The translations under genes and the position numbers were made by a program. A model generated the notes under the pieces. It was given only the letters and a program-made list of their open reading frames with translations, did not search any database and had not been told where the DNA came from. DNA of 64,000 bases from Reticulitermes speratus (Eukaryota > Arthropoda > Insecta > Blattodea > Rhinotermitidae), in assembly GCA_021186555.1 (NCBI GenBank), contig JAJKFL010000014.1:18861533-18925532 (forward strand), read 5' to 3'. This document shows, piece after piece, positions 49,435-61,249 of the stretch (positions within the stretch are counted from its first letter, which is position 1; each line of letters starts with the position of its first letter).

Positions 49435-49702
49435 CACTGTGATAAGGTAGGTAAGGTAAAGTTCTCCCTAGAACAGGCCATGAAGGCCTAGACGGGGAGT
49501 AGATGTATAGCTCTACTCTTTCTTTAACCCTGGCACTAGATGAGGGTGGGTGGTCAACTCCACGCCCCGGCTGCTTTACCCCGGGAAAGAGACCCGATAC
49601 CCATTGTATAGGAGACTGGGTGGGCCCCAGGGCCGGTCTGGACGGCTGCAAACAATATCGCCCCCACCGGGATTCGATCTCCGGCCCACTGTGATAAGGT
49701 AG
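49435..49702 (-). mobile_element. SINE family C, 5'-truncated copy with a perfect 16-bp duplication
   Basis: The sequence cactgtgataaggtag occurs at 49435-49450 and again, without mismatch, at 49687-49702. Between them the minus strand reads gggccggagatcgaatcccg (box B only) and the complete family C body: gggtctctttcccggggtaa, gttgaccacccac, agaaagagtagagctatac, ggccttcatggcctgttcta. It ends with the ctttaccttacc tail. The box A half of the tRNA-like head is missing. The perfect duplication shows the truncated copy inserted as such and fairly recently. Confidence 0.93.
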
Positions 49703-52700
49703 ACAGGTACCAAAATTTCGGAGGAACATACTGCCTTCATAGTCAGGTTTCAACTTTGTAGAAGGAGGCAGTATTTTAATTTAAACCTCTGATACATACC
49801 TACCAGGCTATAACCAATATCATAAATCAGAAGACTACGGAATTAAAGATACAGCAGATGTTACCGCCTGACTGCCCACACGTTAGGAAACAACGTAGGG
49901 TTAAAGCTAAGCTAAAAGCTGTCGAAAGAACACAGTTTTGTGGGTTAGAGGTGCTCATGGCAGTAATGATGAAGATTACAGTCTTTTGCAATATGTGACG
50001 TCGTGTAGTCTGGTAGAAGTTGATCGACTTTTTTGCTGAATACGTTATTGATTTCTTCAAGGTAGAAGAGAAAGACCGTTCTTCAAAATCGCTGGTAGAT
50101 TTCTACCAAATTGCGAGTCGTTTTATTCCAAAATAGAGTATTTTGAATTTAATTTGATTAACAACGGCCGAAACCAATTTAAATGGAATAAAATCTAATA
50201 TCTCTTTTCTAAAAAAAGAACTCGCTCGTGACATAATATAAATCTCCATAAGGTTAAAAAACTGTCTGAACAATTTCCCATAAGTAGAATATTTAACTAC
50301 ATAAAGTAGATGGGTGTAAAATTGTGCTTGTGCTTAATGAAGCCCCACCTCATGAAAGCACATGGGGAAGTAGAAGTATAGCCAAAGGTATTCTTATTCT
50401 CAGCATTAGATAAAGCACCTGCTACTCGAATACCCTCTGCCTCTGTTCCTTCCGTAATATGAGACACAAAATTTCACATTCATAAAAACAACGGGAAAAA
50501 TTATAGTTATAAGTATCCTGATCTTCACGTTGCCAGATAACAAAAAGGAAGAAAGAAGATTTCTGATCATGTACGTAAATATAATTTTACTTTTTACTGT
50601 CATTTCCAAATGCTTTGATTGGCCACATTTTTAAATTATTTGTTAGGTCACTTTATGTTATGATGTATTCCTGCATTCTGGTGACGAGGCTTGACTATAA
50701 ATTTAGTTTTCTTTGCGTTTACTTCCAGACAGACATTCCTCTGAGTCAATTTATGGCTCTGTGCTCTTATATTTGTGTTTTGATTGCTTTTTCAAACGGT
50801 CCCGCAGCTGCGTTAAATGATCATAATGGTCCACATGGCGTGTAAAATAGAGCTGCAGGACAGATGAAGACAAAATGTTTATACTAACAAACTGGAACGG
50901 ATGTATGAAATAAAAAGTTTTATTTATTTCAAAGTTAAAAGCTCTGAAAAATGCCTTTCGCTTGCAAATGTGAAAGAACATAAAAATCGCAGAAGGGACA
51001 GCACTTTCGGATTGTCGATGTTTAAAAATATCAGCAAAAAATAAAATTGCTGACAAATAACATGACTGTGCATACAGTACACAAAAAGAACTCATAAGTT
51101 GCAGGGTCAAGTAAACAAACCACGTCAGCAATGTTTATTATTCTAGGTATTATAAAACATGATATATTGTTTGCATTTGCACTTTAAATACATGTTGTTT
51201 ATGGTCTGGATTTGATGTACTCGGAAATTTATAACTAGCTTCAACACACAAACTCCGTGTATCGTACATGACAACGTAATATTGGAGAATGAGACCTTGA
51301 GAAATTGATAGTCTGTCAGCTGCCTTTTGCAGGACCCGAATATTTTGTAACGTGTTAAGGAGAGCCTATTTCGACTCAGTCGAACAGAGTCCCCACTCGT
51401 ACACTATATTTAATGAAGACCTTTCCTAATATTAACATCCCATTTAACCCTAGGTCTCTCAAGTGATCTCTTCCCTTCAAGACTTTTTTTAAAACTCTCT
51501 ACACTTTATCGCTCTTATACACTTTATCTGCTCGTCCAATCTCGTAATCCTTGATTAGTTCGCTTTAAAAATATCACGTATATAATACAAATTATGAAGA
51601 ATAAATTGTGCAAATTTCTCTATTTTCTTCATACTTCCTGTCTTTCAGGTCTAAAACCGATTTCCCTCAACGCCCTCCATATTTTTCTTTTAAGGCGAGG
51701 TACTCGCAGACAACGCATTAACCCTTTATAACACCGGGCTGTTCCAATGAGCAGTGTTGAAACGTTCTTTCCTTGAAAGCACCAGGCAAAATACTGGAAG
51801 TCAATGAAAGGATTTACGATAAACCGGGGATATTATTTCTCTTTACGGTTCCAATAGATAAACCTCCGGGAGCAATATAATGAGATACAGGAGTATGTGC
51901 GCTCTCCGAATGCAGTCAACGCGATAGTAGAATTTATTCAGGTCAAATGGAAATAATGCGGCACGAGGCTCTAAACACACCCAAACGAAGAAAGGAATGT
52001 GGTTTTCAAAAATCTGTCTTTAATTAAAGTACCATGTAAGAAAAATTCAATTCGTGAAAGAGTTTGCCCCGTATATTGGTATAAGGATAAAGAGACAGGT
52101 TTTAATTCCACAAGTAAGTTGTCCGATGGGGAGGTAGTCATCTTATCTCTAATGTTTGGGCATTTTATCATGATGAACTACAAATAACCCAGAAAATTCA
52201 TGCTATTTTGCAATGCAAAGTGCTATTTCTGTTATGTTACGGAAGTGGTAATTTAATTACACATAACTCTAATGTTCTGTACATTTTTCTGTCAGTCACA
52301 GTGCTCGGAAATTAAGGCGGGTCAGGAAACATAACAGCGAATTTTAAAGAATAGTTACTGATGCGGCCTAAGTTGCAGTTTTATATTCTACTTAATTTGT
52401 TTACTTCATTTGTTTAGTTAACAATTAGGTCAAAGAAAGAGTTTCATATCTCGAGTTGCGTATTTCTTCCACCCTTCTATCGTGTTCGTTTCTTATTTAC
52501 AAGTACTCTTCAAAGCACTCTAGTCTCAGACATTATTTATTCGAAATAAGAGCCCGAGTTTGACAAAGTCACAAACCATAAAACAGCCGAATATATAAAT
52601 AACCACCGGCGGCCCACATCACTTTATAAATTTGTTTTTTCCTTCAGAAGTTGAGTTTACAAACAGCGGGGCTTGGGCGCGGAAATCTATAGCAGTTCTT

Positions 52701-54841
52701 ATTCGTAACAGAAGTAAAATCGATATATTGTCACGTGGTAAAATATGTTGTAATGTGAAAAATAGAAATATTCCGACAGAATTCCTGTTACACGCATTAC
52801 GTTTGCATTGTCATTTCGTACTGATTCCTATACTTTCAGTGGAATCTGTGGGTATTAGGCTCTAAGTCCAAGTTCCTTTGGCACAAGTTCATGTTTGTTT
52901 TGATTCGCCCAGAGGCACTCTTCTTTTCTTTGAACTAAGTGGATAATATCCCACGCTCTTTAATTTCAATGATTTTACAACCACAAAAATTGCGGCGAAG
53001 AGTCAAAATTGTGAATTTTCTGATTTGCATTTTTCGTCCTCCTGTCTTAGGTCCAAATAAAACATTTTGTTCTCATACACTCTTGTTATAACCTCAAACG
53101 ATAAAGCAGTTAGCTTCATAATTTAGAACTAATTTAACCAGATTCTGCTTCCTGAATAACTCCTTTGCACTGAGATACACATTAAAAGTTATCGTGACTC
53201 CTACGAAATGATGATGAAGCTTTATCTGAAAAAATAATGGATCTGCCAGCACGGATGAAATAAATTACAAAGGGAAGTCCCCATATCTCGTCAACCGCTT
53301 GGGATTACATTATCGATTCCAGTGTCTGCGTCCCTTTTAATAACCCGTATCATTATACTAAAAAACGTCGACTTAAAAGAGGTTTTAACCTGAAAATTAT
53401 CAGCGGCTAGAAGAATTGTAATTTATATGACAACCCACACGTGTGAATATTCAGAGGCGGATGTTTCTACGCAATATAAACAGTGGGTTTTTAGGTTTGA
53501 ATCTTGGTCTTCCGCGATCTTGTTTTTCCGTACATATTTAGGACAGATTTCTCATACCTCATTAGTAATAACGCCTGTCTAATTATAATTTGTTAATTTC
53601 TATATGTGTAGGAGACCAAAGATTGTCTCGACCCTAGCACAAGAAGAATAACTAACATAATTACGATTAATCGACACATTTTGATGGATGTATAGATTCC
53701 TAAATACTGTCAATCATAGGAGCGCAGAATAATAATATTTCGTATGTGATACGTACAGATAATAATAATAAATGTAACTGAATGGCTATATTTGGTCAGT
53801 ATTTCACTTGTAGTTAACCCACATGAATTGCTTTAATCTTATATTTTACTAAAATGCTTAAAGTTCTTGATATCGATTAATATTACACAGTTGTCTCTTA
53901 TTAATATTTAAGCGGAGACTTAGTACATTGCTGTAGTGTTCCTTACCCCTTGTTCCCTACTACGAGAAATCTTGTACGCGCAACAGCTGGTACTGTTAGA
54001 CCAACATTCATTATTGTTGCTCCTTCCCAGCCCAGCTTGCAATATTGGTCCTCTGACACATTTACAGGATTATATTCGTGTATTGTTTCGATATTATTAT
54101 CACGTTATATTATAATGTAAATGGATTGCATTAAAGCTTTAAGCGTACATTGGCTGCAAATTTTATTTTTATCATGACGCTGAGTTTGGGTTTTCACAAT
54201 CCTTGCCATTATTGAAATTAATCATAATTAGTATGGCCTGCTTATCATTTTCCACCGCTTAAAATTTATTGATAGTTTTCTGTTGTATCATACTGTGGTT
54301 AGACCTAAGCTTCAATGGGCTTAGTTTGCATATATTAGTACTTGTGAATATAGTAACATATTTTATTTCACGCAGTATTATTATGCCAAGGTAATCTAGT
54401 AGAATTCTTAAATTTTCAGGCTTTACATACGTGCCCAGTACATGGCATCAGTTCAGAAACTTGCTTCCCATTAATGTTTATATTTGCCCTATGTTACACC
54501 CTTTGATTTGGAAAACTTAAGAAAATAGGAAGGAAGGAAGGAGAATCCTTTTGAGGATGGGAAAAAGTAGAGAACTTTTGTAAACACGGTAGTAAAATTT
54601 CGGGTTACGTAAAATACCGGGAAATTCTTAACTAGCTGAGAAACTATTAGCTACTCAAGAAGGACTCTTATTCATAGAGTTAGTTGATTGTGCTAAAGAT
54701 TGCTACTCGGCTCTTGAATTATTTGACAAGCGTGTTTCCAGTCGGAATATACAGGCGTTTGATTTGCTTAAAGTTTCCGCTTTCCCTGCTCTATGTCAGA
54801 TGTACGAAAGCTACTAAATCTCTTGGGAAATCTGTTGACGT
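49703..54841. other. Unassigned DNA
   Basis: No supported gene over 5.1 kb. A family G motif lies at about 49985-50040. The longest frame (126 codons, 50751-51131, -) is Phe/Tyr-rich and without a known motif. Confidence 0.45.
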
Positions 54842-55148
54842 CTTTTACACCTTAAAAGATAAAGCAACCCCATTACAGGCCTAGACAGGCCCTGAGGGGT
54901 CCAGGAGGTTGAGGCACCCAGATTTGTAGACAATCGGCACATGAAGGTGGTAAGGTTGTCAGCCCTACGCACCGGCCGCCTTTACCCCCCAGGAAATATT
55001 CCTGGTACTCATTTCTGTTAGAGGCTGAGTCGAACTCAGGGCCACAGTGCGACCGGAACGATTATGTCAAGGAATTAATTCCAATGACACCATCGGGAAT
55101 CAAACCCGCGACGTTCCGGTTTGTAGCGTAGTGCCTTTTACACCTTAA
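54842..55148 (-). mobile_element. SINE family D, 5'-truncated copy with a perfect 14-bp duplication
   Basis: cttttacaccttaa is present at 54842-54855 and 55135-55148, flanking an element at 54856-55134. The minus strand starts at ggcactacgctacaaa, keeps box B (gggtttgattccc) and the body shared with 60935-61237: tggtgtcattgg, gacataatcgttccggtcgc, ggtaaaggcggccggtgcgt, gccgattgtctacaaatctg. It ends ggggttgctttatctttt. The first 20-25 bases including box A are absent. There is no poly(A) tail; both D copies end in a GCTTTAKCTTT-type tail. Confidence 0.93.
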
Positions 55149-55468
55149 CTAGTATTAAACTGTTGTAATATGCATTGAGGTTATTCTTTAGTGTTTTCAA
55201 TGCTGCTTTTACCAATTTGGGTGTTAATAGTGTAGTTTTAAAGGTGCTAAATTTTTTGAAGTTTTCTTTCTTGGTGAATTTTTGTGCACATTATTTTATT
55301 TCGAATCTGAAATCCAAATTTTTCTGAATACGAAACCCGCTTTGAAAAGTGTTTGCTTCTATCAGTGGACTTTTATATATGTATATATGTATAACTGTTG
55401 AACATAAATTTTTATCACTGTGTAACTCTATTCTCTAATTAGAATCACATTACAGGTAATTCAATAAA
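55149..55468. other. Unassigned AT-rich DNA
   Basis: Nothing recognised. Confidence 0.4.
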
Positions 55469-55512
55469 ATGTTTCGAATGCAATATCGCGTCCATATAAT
55501 CTTCAGGTACGA
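55469..55512 (-). repeat. Degenerate copy of the hammerhead-like motif
   Basis: The minus strand has CTGAAGA followed by T, a poorly paired middle, GAAA and CATT. The two core strings and their spacing are kept, while helix I and helix II are largely lost. It probably derives from the same repeat family as the motifs at 38941 and 43884. Confidence 0.35.
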
Positions 55513-55969
55513 CTGAATTTGACTGATGTTTCTTTAAACATAATGTTATTAAAGAAATATTGAATTCTTCGAAAATTCAATTTTCCTTCCAATACAATGG
55601 CAAGGGTAACTTTTTGTACAAATCTCGTTTTCTGCCATCACGATGGCGTAAAAATATGCTTTTTATACACTGCACAACAGATGTTGGCATTCTATCTTTC
55701 GTATCCATAACGTATATCTGTCCTATCATAAATTGTGCGCATATCTTTCAATATTTGTATACAAGCGTGTCCCTACACATGCACTGGTCTTTGAAAAGAG
55801 TCTACACATTACAAGCGTGGCTACCTTTGGAACTATTTTCTTGTGCCGTTCTCCATGGCTACCGAAGCCCCGACCTCCGTTCCAAATATAAACTTCTTTC
55901 TTGGAGGTTAGACCTTTAAGTCAGAAGTTCTTTGTATGAAAGAAAAGTGTACCACACTGCTCTTCAAGA
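55513..55969. other. Unassigned DNA with a 119-codon open frame
   Basis: The frame 55560-55919 (+) has no recognised domain, no conserved-looking motif and unremarkable composition. I treat it as chance. Confidence 0.4.
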
Positions 55970-56245
55970 ACCTGGAGCTAAAGCTAGCAGAAGAATAACA
56001 TGTTACACTCATTTATGGTTTACGTGGCCAGTTTACTCCATGGAACAGCGTCGTACGTAGGAAGCTGATACTTGATCAGCTAGTCAAGAAACTCCCTGTC
56101 TTTTATGGAACACGGAAGTTCATTACCGTGTTCACAAAAGCCAATCGCTGGTCCCCATTTAGCCCCAGATAAATCAAATTCATAATTTTACACTTTATTT
56201 ACATGAGATACCCTACGTCTCCAGCATGGGCTGCGTTGTAGACTT
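55970..56245 (+). mobile_element. LINE-tail-like dispersed repeat fragment
   Basis: One reading includes KLPVFYGTRKFITVFTKA (about 56090-56145). It resembles, as nonsense translation, a very common insect repeat with the DNA text 'ttttatggaacacgaaggttcatta...gttcacaa'. Downstream, ccccagataaatcaaattca and atgagataccctacgtctcc continue that pattern. The stretch at 10258-10515 looks like a neighbouring portion of a similar repeat. The assignment is from general recall. Confidence 0.4.
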
Positions 56246-59200
56246 GAATTTCTGATGGCGGTGAGTATGGATCAATATGCATCACAATAGCAGTCTACAC
56301 ACAGCGCACTTTTATTTTTCACTACTTCGAATCTTTTCATTTTTACGGCAAAATGGTTCGGCTGAGTTAGCAACTTCTGTAGCCACTACAATTAAATTTG
56401 TGTCTCAATTTGCATAGCATTCTATCATAAGATTTGCCTAAATTACTGAATACAGGAATTTTCACCAACTTACACCTTGAACAAAAATTATGTTGTTGAA
56501 ATTACTCTAAAATTATTAAATTAATCTCTCCTAGTATGTGACGTAATGTGGTCTTGTATTAAATTAAAAAGTTTCGTCAGAACCTGCTACATCCATACTC
56601 AGAGAAGAATGAGATAAAAGACGTGAATGGACGAGACTTTTACCTTGAAGATGGAGTTAGTAGGCGTCTCGGAATGGTTCGTACATTTGTAACACACTCC
56701 ACGGCGTCGCACCGATAAAGCAATTGCCAACTTCAATTTAGACGTCGGGGTCGACTCGTTCGTATTTTTTCAGGTTTCTCCCCGTTGAACCTTATTCGAC
56801 AAAGCATTCCTCGATTCTGGAGCGCCTACTTCAATAAGGGAAACATTAGCTTGCCATTCTCAAGCTTCTCTTCCTTTTACACACGCACCCTTGTTTAAAC
56901 CTGCACATCATAGCGCGTGGAACAGTTTTTTTTAATAGGGTTATATGTCATGGGCCTTGTTAAGGTTTCGGCGACGGTGGTTTATGTTGCTTAGCTAGTT
57001 ATTTTGATGTTACCACACCACCTATGCCTATGTGTCCTAAGGGGTAACTTTCGTGTTGGTTTTCCCAGCAAAATTGTGTGTGCCTTTCTCATCTCTCTCC
57101 CATTTACCAACCCCACTCCCGGCCATTTCACGTTTAAGAAGAATGATTCTAAACTTTATAAAAATAAATGATGTGTTACTTTGCCAGTTATTTAATGGTA
57201 ATGCATCACCTGAAGAACTGATGTGGTGTGGATCACAATTACGGAATGCTGACTAATGAGGCAGGCAAGAAATTATTTTTGGGATAAAAAGTATCCCTGT
57301 TGATACGCAAAATGCGTACATTCTAGTACAAGTCGCAGAAGTGACAGATTTGTATTACATTCTCCGTGTAAGAAAGAAGCTTCATTTTCCACGTAACTGC
57401 ATTAGGGCCATGCCTACAGTTCTGTTACATTTGACAGAGTTGCAGCTTAAACACCCCCCCCCCCTCCCCCGGCAGTAATAGCCGAAAGTGAGTGGTCAAC
57501 TTCACGCACCGGCCGACTTCAGCGCTGGTGGTATGTATCCCTATAACTACCGAATAGAAAGTGAAAGTCCAAAGTGCCTGAGTTAGAAAAACAGTCTTTA
57601 CCGAGACTCCAAACGCTTTATCCAGGTCGTAGCCACTTCACTGACGTAACTACGGTGGCGCACTCATTGTGGTGAAAAGCTCTTGTGATCGAATGATCGA
57701 AAAGAAGCATTCTCCTCTTACTATGAAATAGGACACAGCTTAATGGAGTCTATTTGCCAGACGATTAGCAGATCATGTTATTTAGGTATTCCCTAGTGCT
57801 AAAGAACTTGATACTTAATGTCACCAACAAAGAAACTCGTAATAACATAACCTACAATACTGATTTCAAGAAATATTAGAGAATTCTTAGGAATACAATT
57901 TCTAATACCCCCAGTCACTCGGCCTAAAGATAACAACCTTTCAACAACCTAAGGCATCTTAATACTTACTCGTATAATCGCAGTTAACTCCTGTATTTCT
58001 AGGCCGTCTCCGCAATTCCCAATACGAGAACGAGCCATGCCCTCGTGTCAAGGGTCTCAATAGCCTACGAAATTCAATATCAGGGAAGGTAAATAGTGGA
58101 ACACTGGCGGAAATACCTGTTCTCCACACAAGTTCCTTTTCAAATAAACTGCAATCAAATAACGAAATGCTTAATTGTTATGATAATCTTATGAATATAT
58201 CCGTATGAACCTGTTACACACACGCATGTACATACATACCAAGAATACCGAAAGTGTAAAATAGTGTGACGTCACACGCCTTCTCTCCTATATTCTGTCG
58301 CGACACCTAGTGACTGCTGTATAATTTAAACGATTCACAATTAACGAAAAGCGATGGTTAGATGACTTTATGAAATGTAAGAACCGGCTATGGTTGTCTA
58401 CAAGTCAGACAAGAGATGGAGAAACGGACAAATCTGTCGTGCAGCAGGACGGAATTGTGATAAGAGTCAGTATCATGCAGAAAAGGAAAGAAGCCTGTTC
58501 AGCAGTGCAACCAACATTGCGAGTATGTTGGAGCCTACAATTATTACGGTAACTGGTCACGCTTCATACTCGAACCACCGTGACATTATCGCTCCAGCGA
58601 ACAGAACGAATTTAAATTGGGACGAGTGTTACGTTGTGTTGCAACTGACCCCTAGTGAGTGCTACGTCATCATTCGGTAAATTTTGTAAACTGAACCAAT
58701 TAAAAAGTGGATTGTCCGGTGGTGGACGTCCCATGATGACCTTCTCACCCTCTGTCCTGGATGATAATGGTAGCAGTAGCAACGATCCTCTATCGATTCT
58801 CTTTCTCTTTTTGGCACAGTGTCAGTAGCAGATATCGTAATATCTACTGCAAAACAGTAACAAAGCAGGATTCTATTTGCGTAGTGTTGATTGGTAGGAT
58901 GATCTTGATTTGGGGGATGTAACTAGAGAGAAGGAAACATGTCCTACTTGAAGGTACTCTCTGTGTATTATCTTGTAAAGACTAAGTAATGGTGCTGAAA
59001 GATTTCAGTCATGGCCACTGACTGAAGTTTTGAATCCGGGAGTTGCTGCAAACGATGCAGAAATGCAAATTAATACACCGCAAATTGCTGTTACTTTGTG
59101 TGAAAAGTGGATACAAGTTGTAGTGGCAGCCAGTCAGAAACTCAGTTTCCTAATTTATACGTAGGATTATAAATATTTCAGATATTTAGTTGTTAATTTT

Positions 59201-59465
59201 CTTACAGTTTAAAATATTTGCAGTGTAATTTAAATTCACGGCACAGCACCACAGCAGTTTTTGTAATAGTTCGTTGTGATACCCCTACGTTAGGAGTGGC
59301 AGGGCATATAGCGAAATCCAAGGGACCTAAACGTCTATCCATTTCAGTCAGGCTTACCGTTGACATAGGAATGCTTATTTGTGCATGAGTACATTGTGGA
59401 GTACAAACCTAATGCGCTCATATCTCACATCCCAAGAAACAAATAATGGTAGGCGTCCAAAAACT
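56246..59465. other. Mostly unassigned DNA
   Basis: Contains a family G motif at 56530-56600 (tatgtgacgtaatgtggtct, then aaagtttcgtcagaacctg), a C-rich run at 57453-57470 and, at 57480-57530, a short block (gtgagtggtcaacttcacgc) that resembles the body of SINE-C. No gene is supported; frames of 60-96 codons near 58370-58680 have no known motif. Confidence 0.45.
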
Positions 59466-59614
59466 TGCGAGGTTTGAGATTCTCACAGCAGTGATGCCGA
59501 GGATTCAACTGGTGACGCTCTGTCAGAGGGTAAGTGCTTCTCGACGTTTCGAAGCGACGTCAGGAACGACTCACCCAACGAGTAGCGTCACATCGCAAAA
59601 GACCTGAGTCCTCA
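59466..59614. mobile_element. Family E element, short form (about 150 bp)
   Basis: The left part (gaggtttgagattctcacag, gatgccgaggattcaact, ggtgacgctctg) pairs in inverted orientation with the right part (agcgtcacatcgcaaaagac, ctgagtcctcac). The middle holds ctcgacgtttcgaagcgacg and one gacgtcaggaacgactcac. It shares ends with 39905-40612, which contains the same middle expanded into a 67-bp array. Confidence 0.65.
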
Positions 59615-59652
59615 CCCACAAATACTATATTAGTGAATGGTACAGAGCCTAC

Positions 59653-59717
59653 TCACTTTTTCCTTCTTTGTTTCTTCTCTCTCTCGCTCTTTCTCTTACT
59701 GCCTCTCTTTTTCTCTT
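59653..59717 (+). repeat. Pyrimidine-rich tract
   Basis: Sixty-five bases almost entirely C and T, including ctctctctcgctctttctct. Low complexity. Confidence 0.9.
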
Positions 59718-60535
59718 AACTTTACCATTATCCAATTAAAGTAGTCGCGCAAGTTTTGTCGACGGTCGGGTTTAAACCTAATGCTCTCCCATTTGTAACA
59801 GAAATGTTCTTTCTGACTATTCCAAGAACCAAGTAACATAATTATATAAAAATAATTATTTATACGAGACTATACAGTGTTAAATTTTTCTTTTAATTTC
59901 TGTTTCACGCTGGTTCTGAAGGGATAGAAAACGATTCTTGCAAATGCATATTTTATTTTTATAAATTTCCTTTCTAGACTTACTTAACGGTGCGATTAAC
60001 GAATAAAACCATCCACATAAAAAAATTGAAATTAATCAAGACTGAACTTTATGGTAAGTTTCATTTCGTCAATTTTATACACATGCATAGTTAATTACAT
60101 AATGTACCGAGATTGTGTTTTAGCCATGCTTCGTTCCATATACTTACACTACGTTATAATGTTTTACGCACGGCAAGGGGAAAAACTACAACATTCTTTT
60201 AATAATATTCATCGATAGTTTTATTTCCCAGTGTATTTCGTGTGCAGGTCTAATTTTCCCGTAGCTTTTCCAGTATTTAGGCTACCAGATCAAAAGGCTG
60301 ATAGATGCAAATGCAGGTTCTGTAGTTGCTTAATTCATCCTCATGCCAACACGTCATTTTTGAGTGATTTTATAGTTAAATGGAAATTACGAACTTCGGA
60401 AAATAGTATTTTATTATCACAACATGCCGAAATCAGCATGCCAGGAATTACTGTAAACGAATTCAACATTGCTAGCCGAGTACAATCTTTTACTCGGGAT
60501 TGCCGTCTATTCTGCCTGTGAAACTTTTTTTCCTA
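59718..60535. other. Unassigned DNA
   Basis: A 96-codon frame (60231-60521) includes a Cys-containing stretch (CKCRFCSC) but matches no zinc-binding pattern I know. Nothing else recognised. Confidence 0.4.
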
Positions 60536-60549
60536 CCCCCCCCCCCCCC
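60536..60549 (+). repeat. Poly(C) run, 14 bases
   Basis: Uninterrupted C homopolymer, 80 bp upstream of a SINE head. Confidence 0.85.
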
Positions 60550-60627
60550 GTTTACGTTTGCAGACTACTTGAACCATATGCTGAAGTTCACAGATACAAT
60601 AACTACGTGTATATACAAGATCCAAGT

Positions 60628-60912
60628 GGGCCGGGATAGCGCAGTCGATATAGCGACTCGCAATGGGCTGGACGGTCCGGGCATCGAATCCCGGTGCTGA
60701 TGAGATTTTCCGCACCAGTCCAGAAAGGTCTTGGGGCCCACCCAAACTCCTGTACGATAGATACGGGTCTCTTTCCCGGGGTAAAGCGGCCGGGGCGTGC
60801 CGTTGACCACTCACCCCCATCTAGCGCCGAAGTTAAAGAAAGAGTAGTGTTGTACCTCTACTCCGCCTTTGGGCCTTCATGGCCTGTTCTAGGGAGAAAT
60901 TTACCGTTTTTA
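60628..60912 (+). mobile_element. SINE family C, full-length reference copy
   Basis: The head starts gggccgggatagcgcagtcg. Box A region is tagcgcagtcga (60637-60648) and box B is ggcatcgaatcc (60680-60691, one deviation). The body contains ggtctctttcccggggtaaa, ccgttgaccactcac, atctagcgccga, agagtagtg-tacctctact and ggccttcatggcctgttcta. The tail is gggagaaatttaccg. A SINE-D copy follows directly. The open frames on both strands across it (81-96 codons) are the repeat read through. No target duplication is clear, partly because its 3' flank was disrupted by the next insertion. Confidence 0.92.
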
Positions 60913-60924
60913 TATAGAATTCAA
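60913..60924 (+). repeat. Left target-site duplication of the SINE-D copy
   Basis: tatagaattcaa, repeated exactly at 61238-61249. Confidence 0.92.
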
Positions 60925-61237
60925 GGGGGGGGGGCAAGCGGTGGCGCAGTTGGTTGAGGCACTGCGCTACAAGCTGGAATGTCGCGGGTTCGATTCCCGA
61001 TGGTGTCATTGGAATTTTTCATTGACATAATCGTTTCGGTCGCACTATGGCCCTGGGGTCGACTCAGCCTCTAACAGAAATGAGTATCAGGAATCTTTCC
61101 TGGGGGTAAAGGTGGCCGGTGCGTAGGGCTGACAACCTTACCACCTTCATGTGCCGATTGTCTAGAAATCTGGGGGCCTCAACCTCCTGGAAACCTAAGG
61201 GCCTGTCCAGGCCTGTAAGGGGATTGCTTTAGCTTTG
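60925..61237 (+). mobile_element. SINE family D, full-length copy
   Basis: A run of ten G at the 5' junction is followed by the tRNA-like head gcaagcggtggcgcagttgg. Box A is TGGCGCAGTTGG (60942-60953) and box B the perfect GGTTCGATTCC (60987-60997). The body contains attgacataatcgtttcggt, ggtaaaggtggccggtgcgt and gtgccgattgtctagaaatc. The 3' end is ggggattgctttagctttg without poly(A). It is bracketed by perfect 12-bp duplications. It sits a few bases after the tail of SINE-C, in the same orientation. Confidence 0.95.
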
Positions 61238-61249
61238 TATAGAATTCAA
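61238..61249 (+). repeat. Right target-site duplication of the SINE-D copy
   Basis: Exact second copy of tatagaattcaa (60913-60924). Confidence 0.92.

Noticed and set aside
50751-51131. 126-codon minus-strand frame rich in Phe and Tyr, looking like a membrane protein
   Set aside because: AT-rich DNA read in this phase gives hydrophobic peptides; no ordered membrane pattern or known motif.
55560-55919. 119-codon open frame
   Set aside because: No similarity I recognise and composition like background.
57480-57690. SINE-C-like block near the poly(C) run
   Set aside because: Only about 40 bp resemble the SINE-C body; the rest does not align, so it was not called as a copy.
59534-59719. 61-codon open frame ending in Leu/Phe/Ser runs
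   Set aside because: It crosses from the family E element into the pyrimidine tract; repeat artefact.
60628-61000. tRNA genes (box A and box B heads)
   Set aside because: The heads lack proper acceptor-stem pairing and are followed by shared SINE bodies with target duplications; they are SINE promoters.
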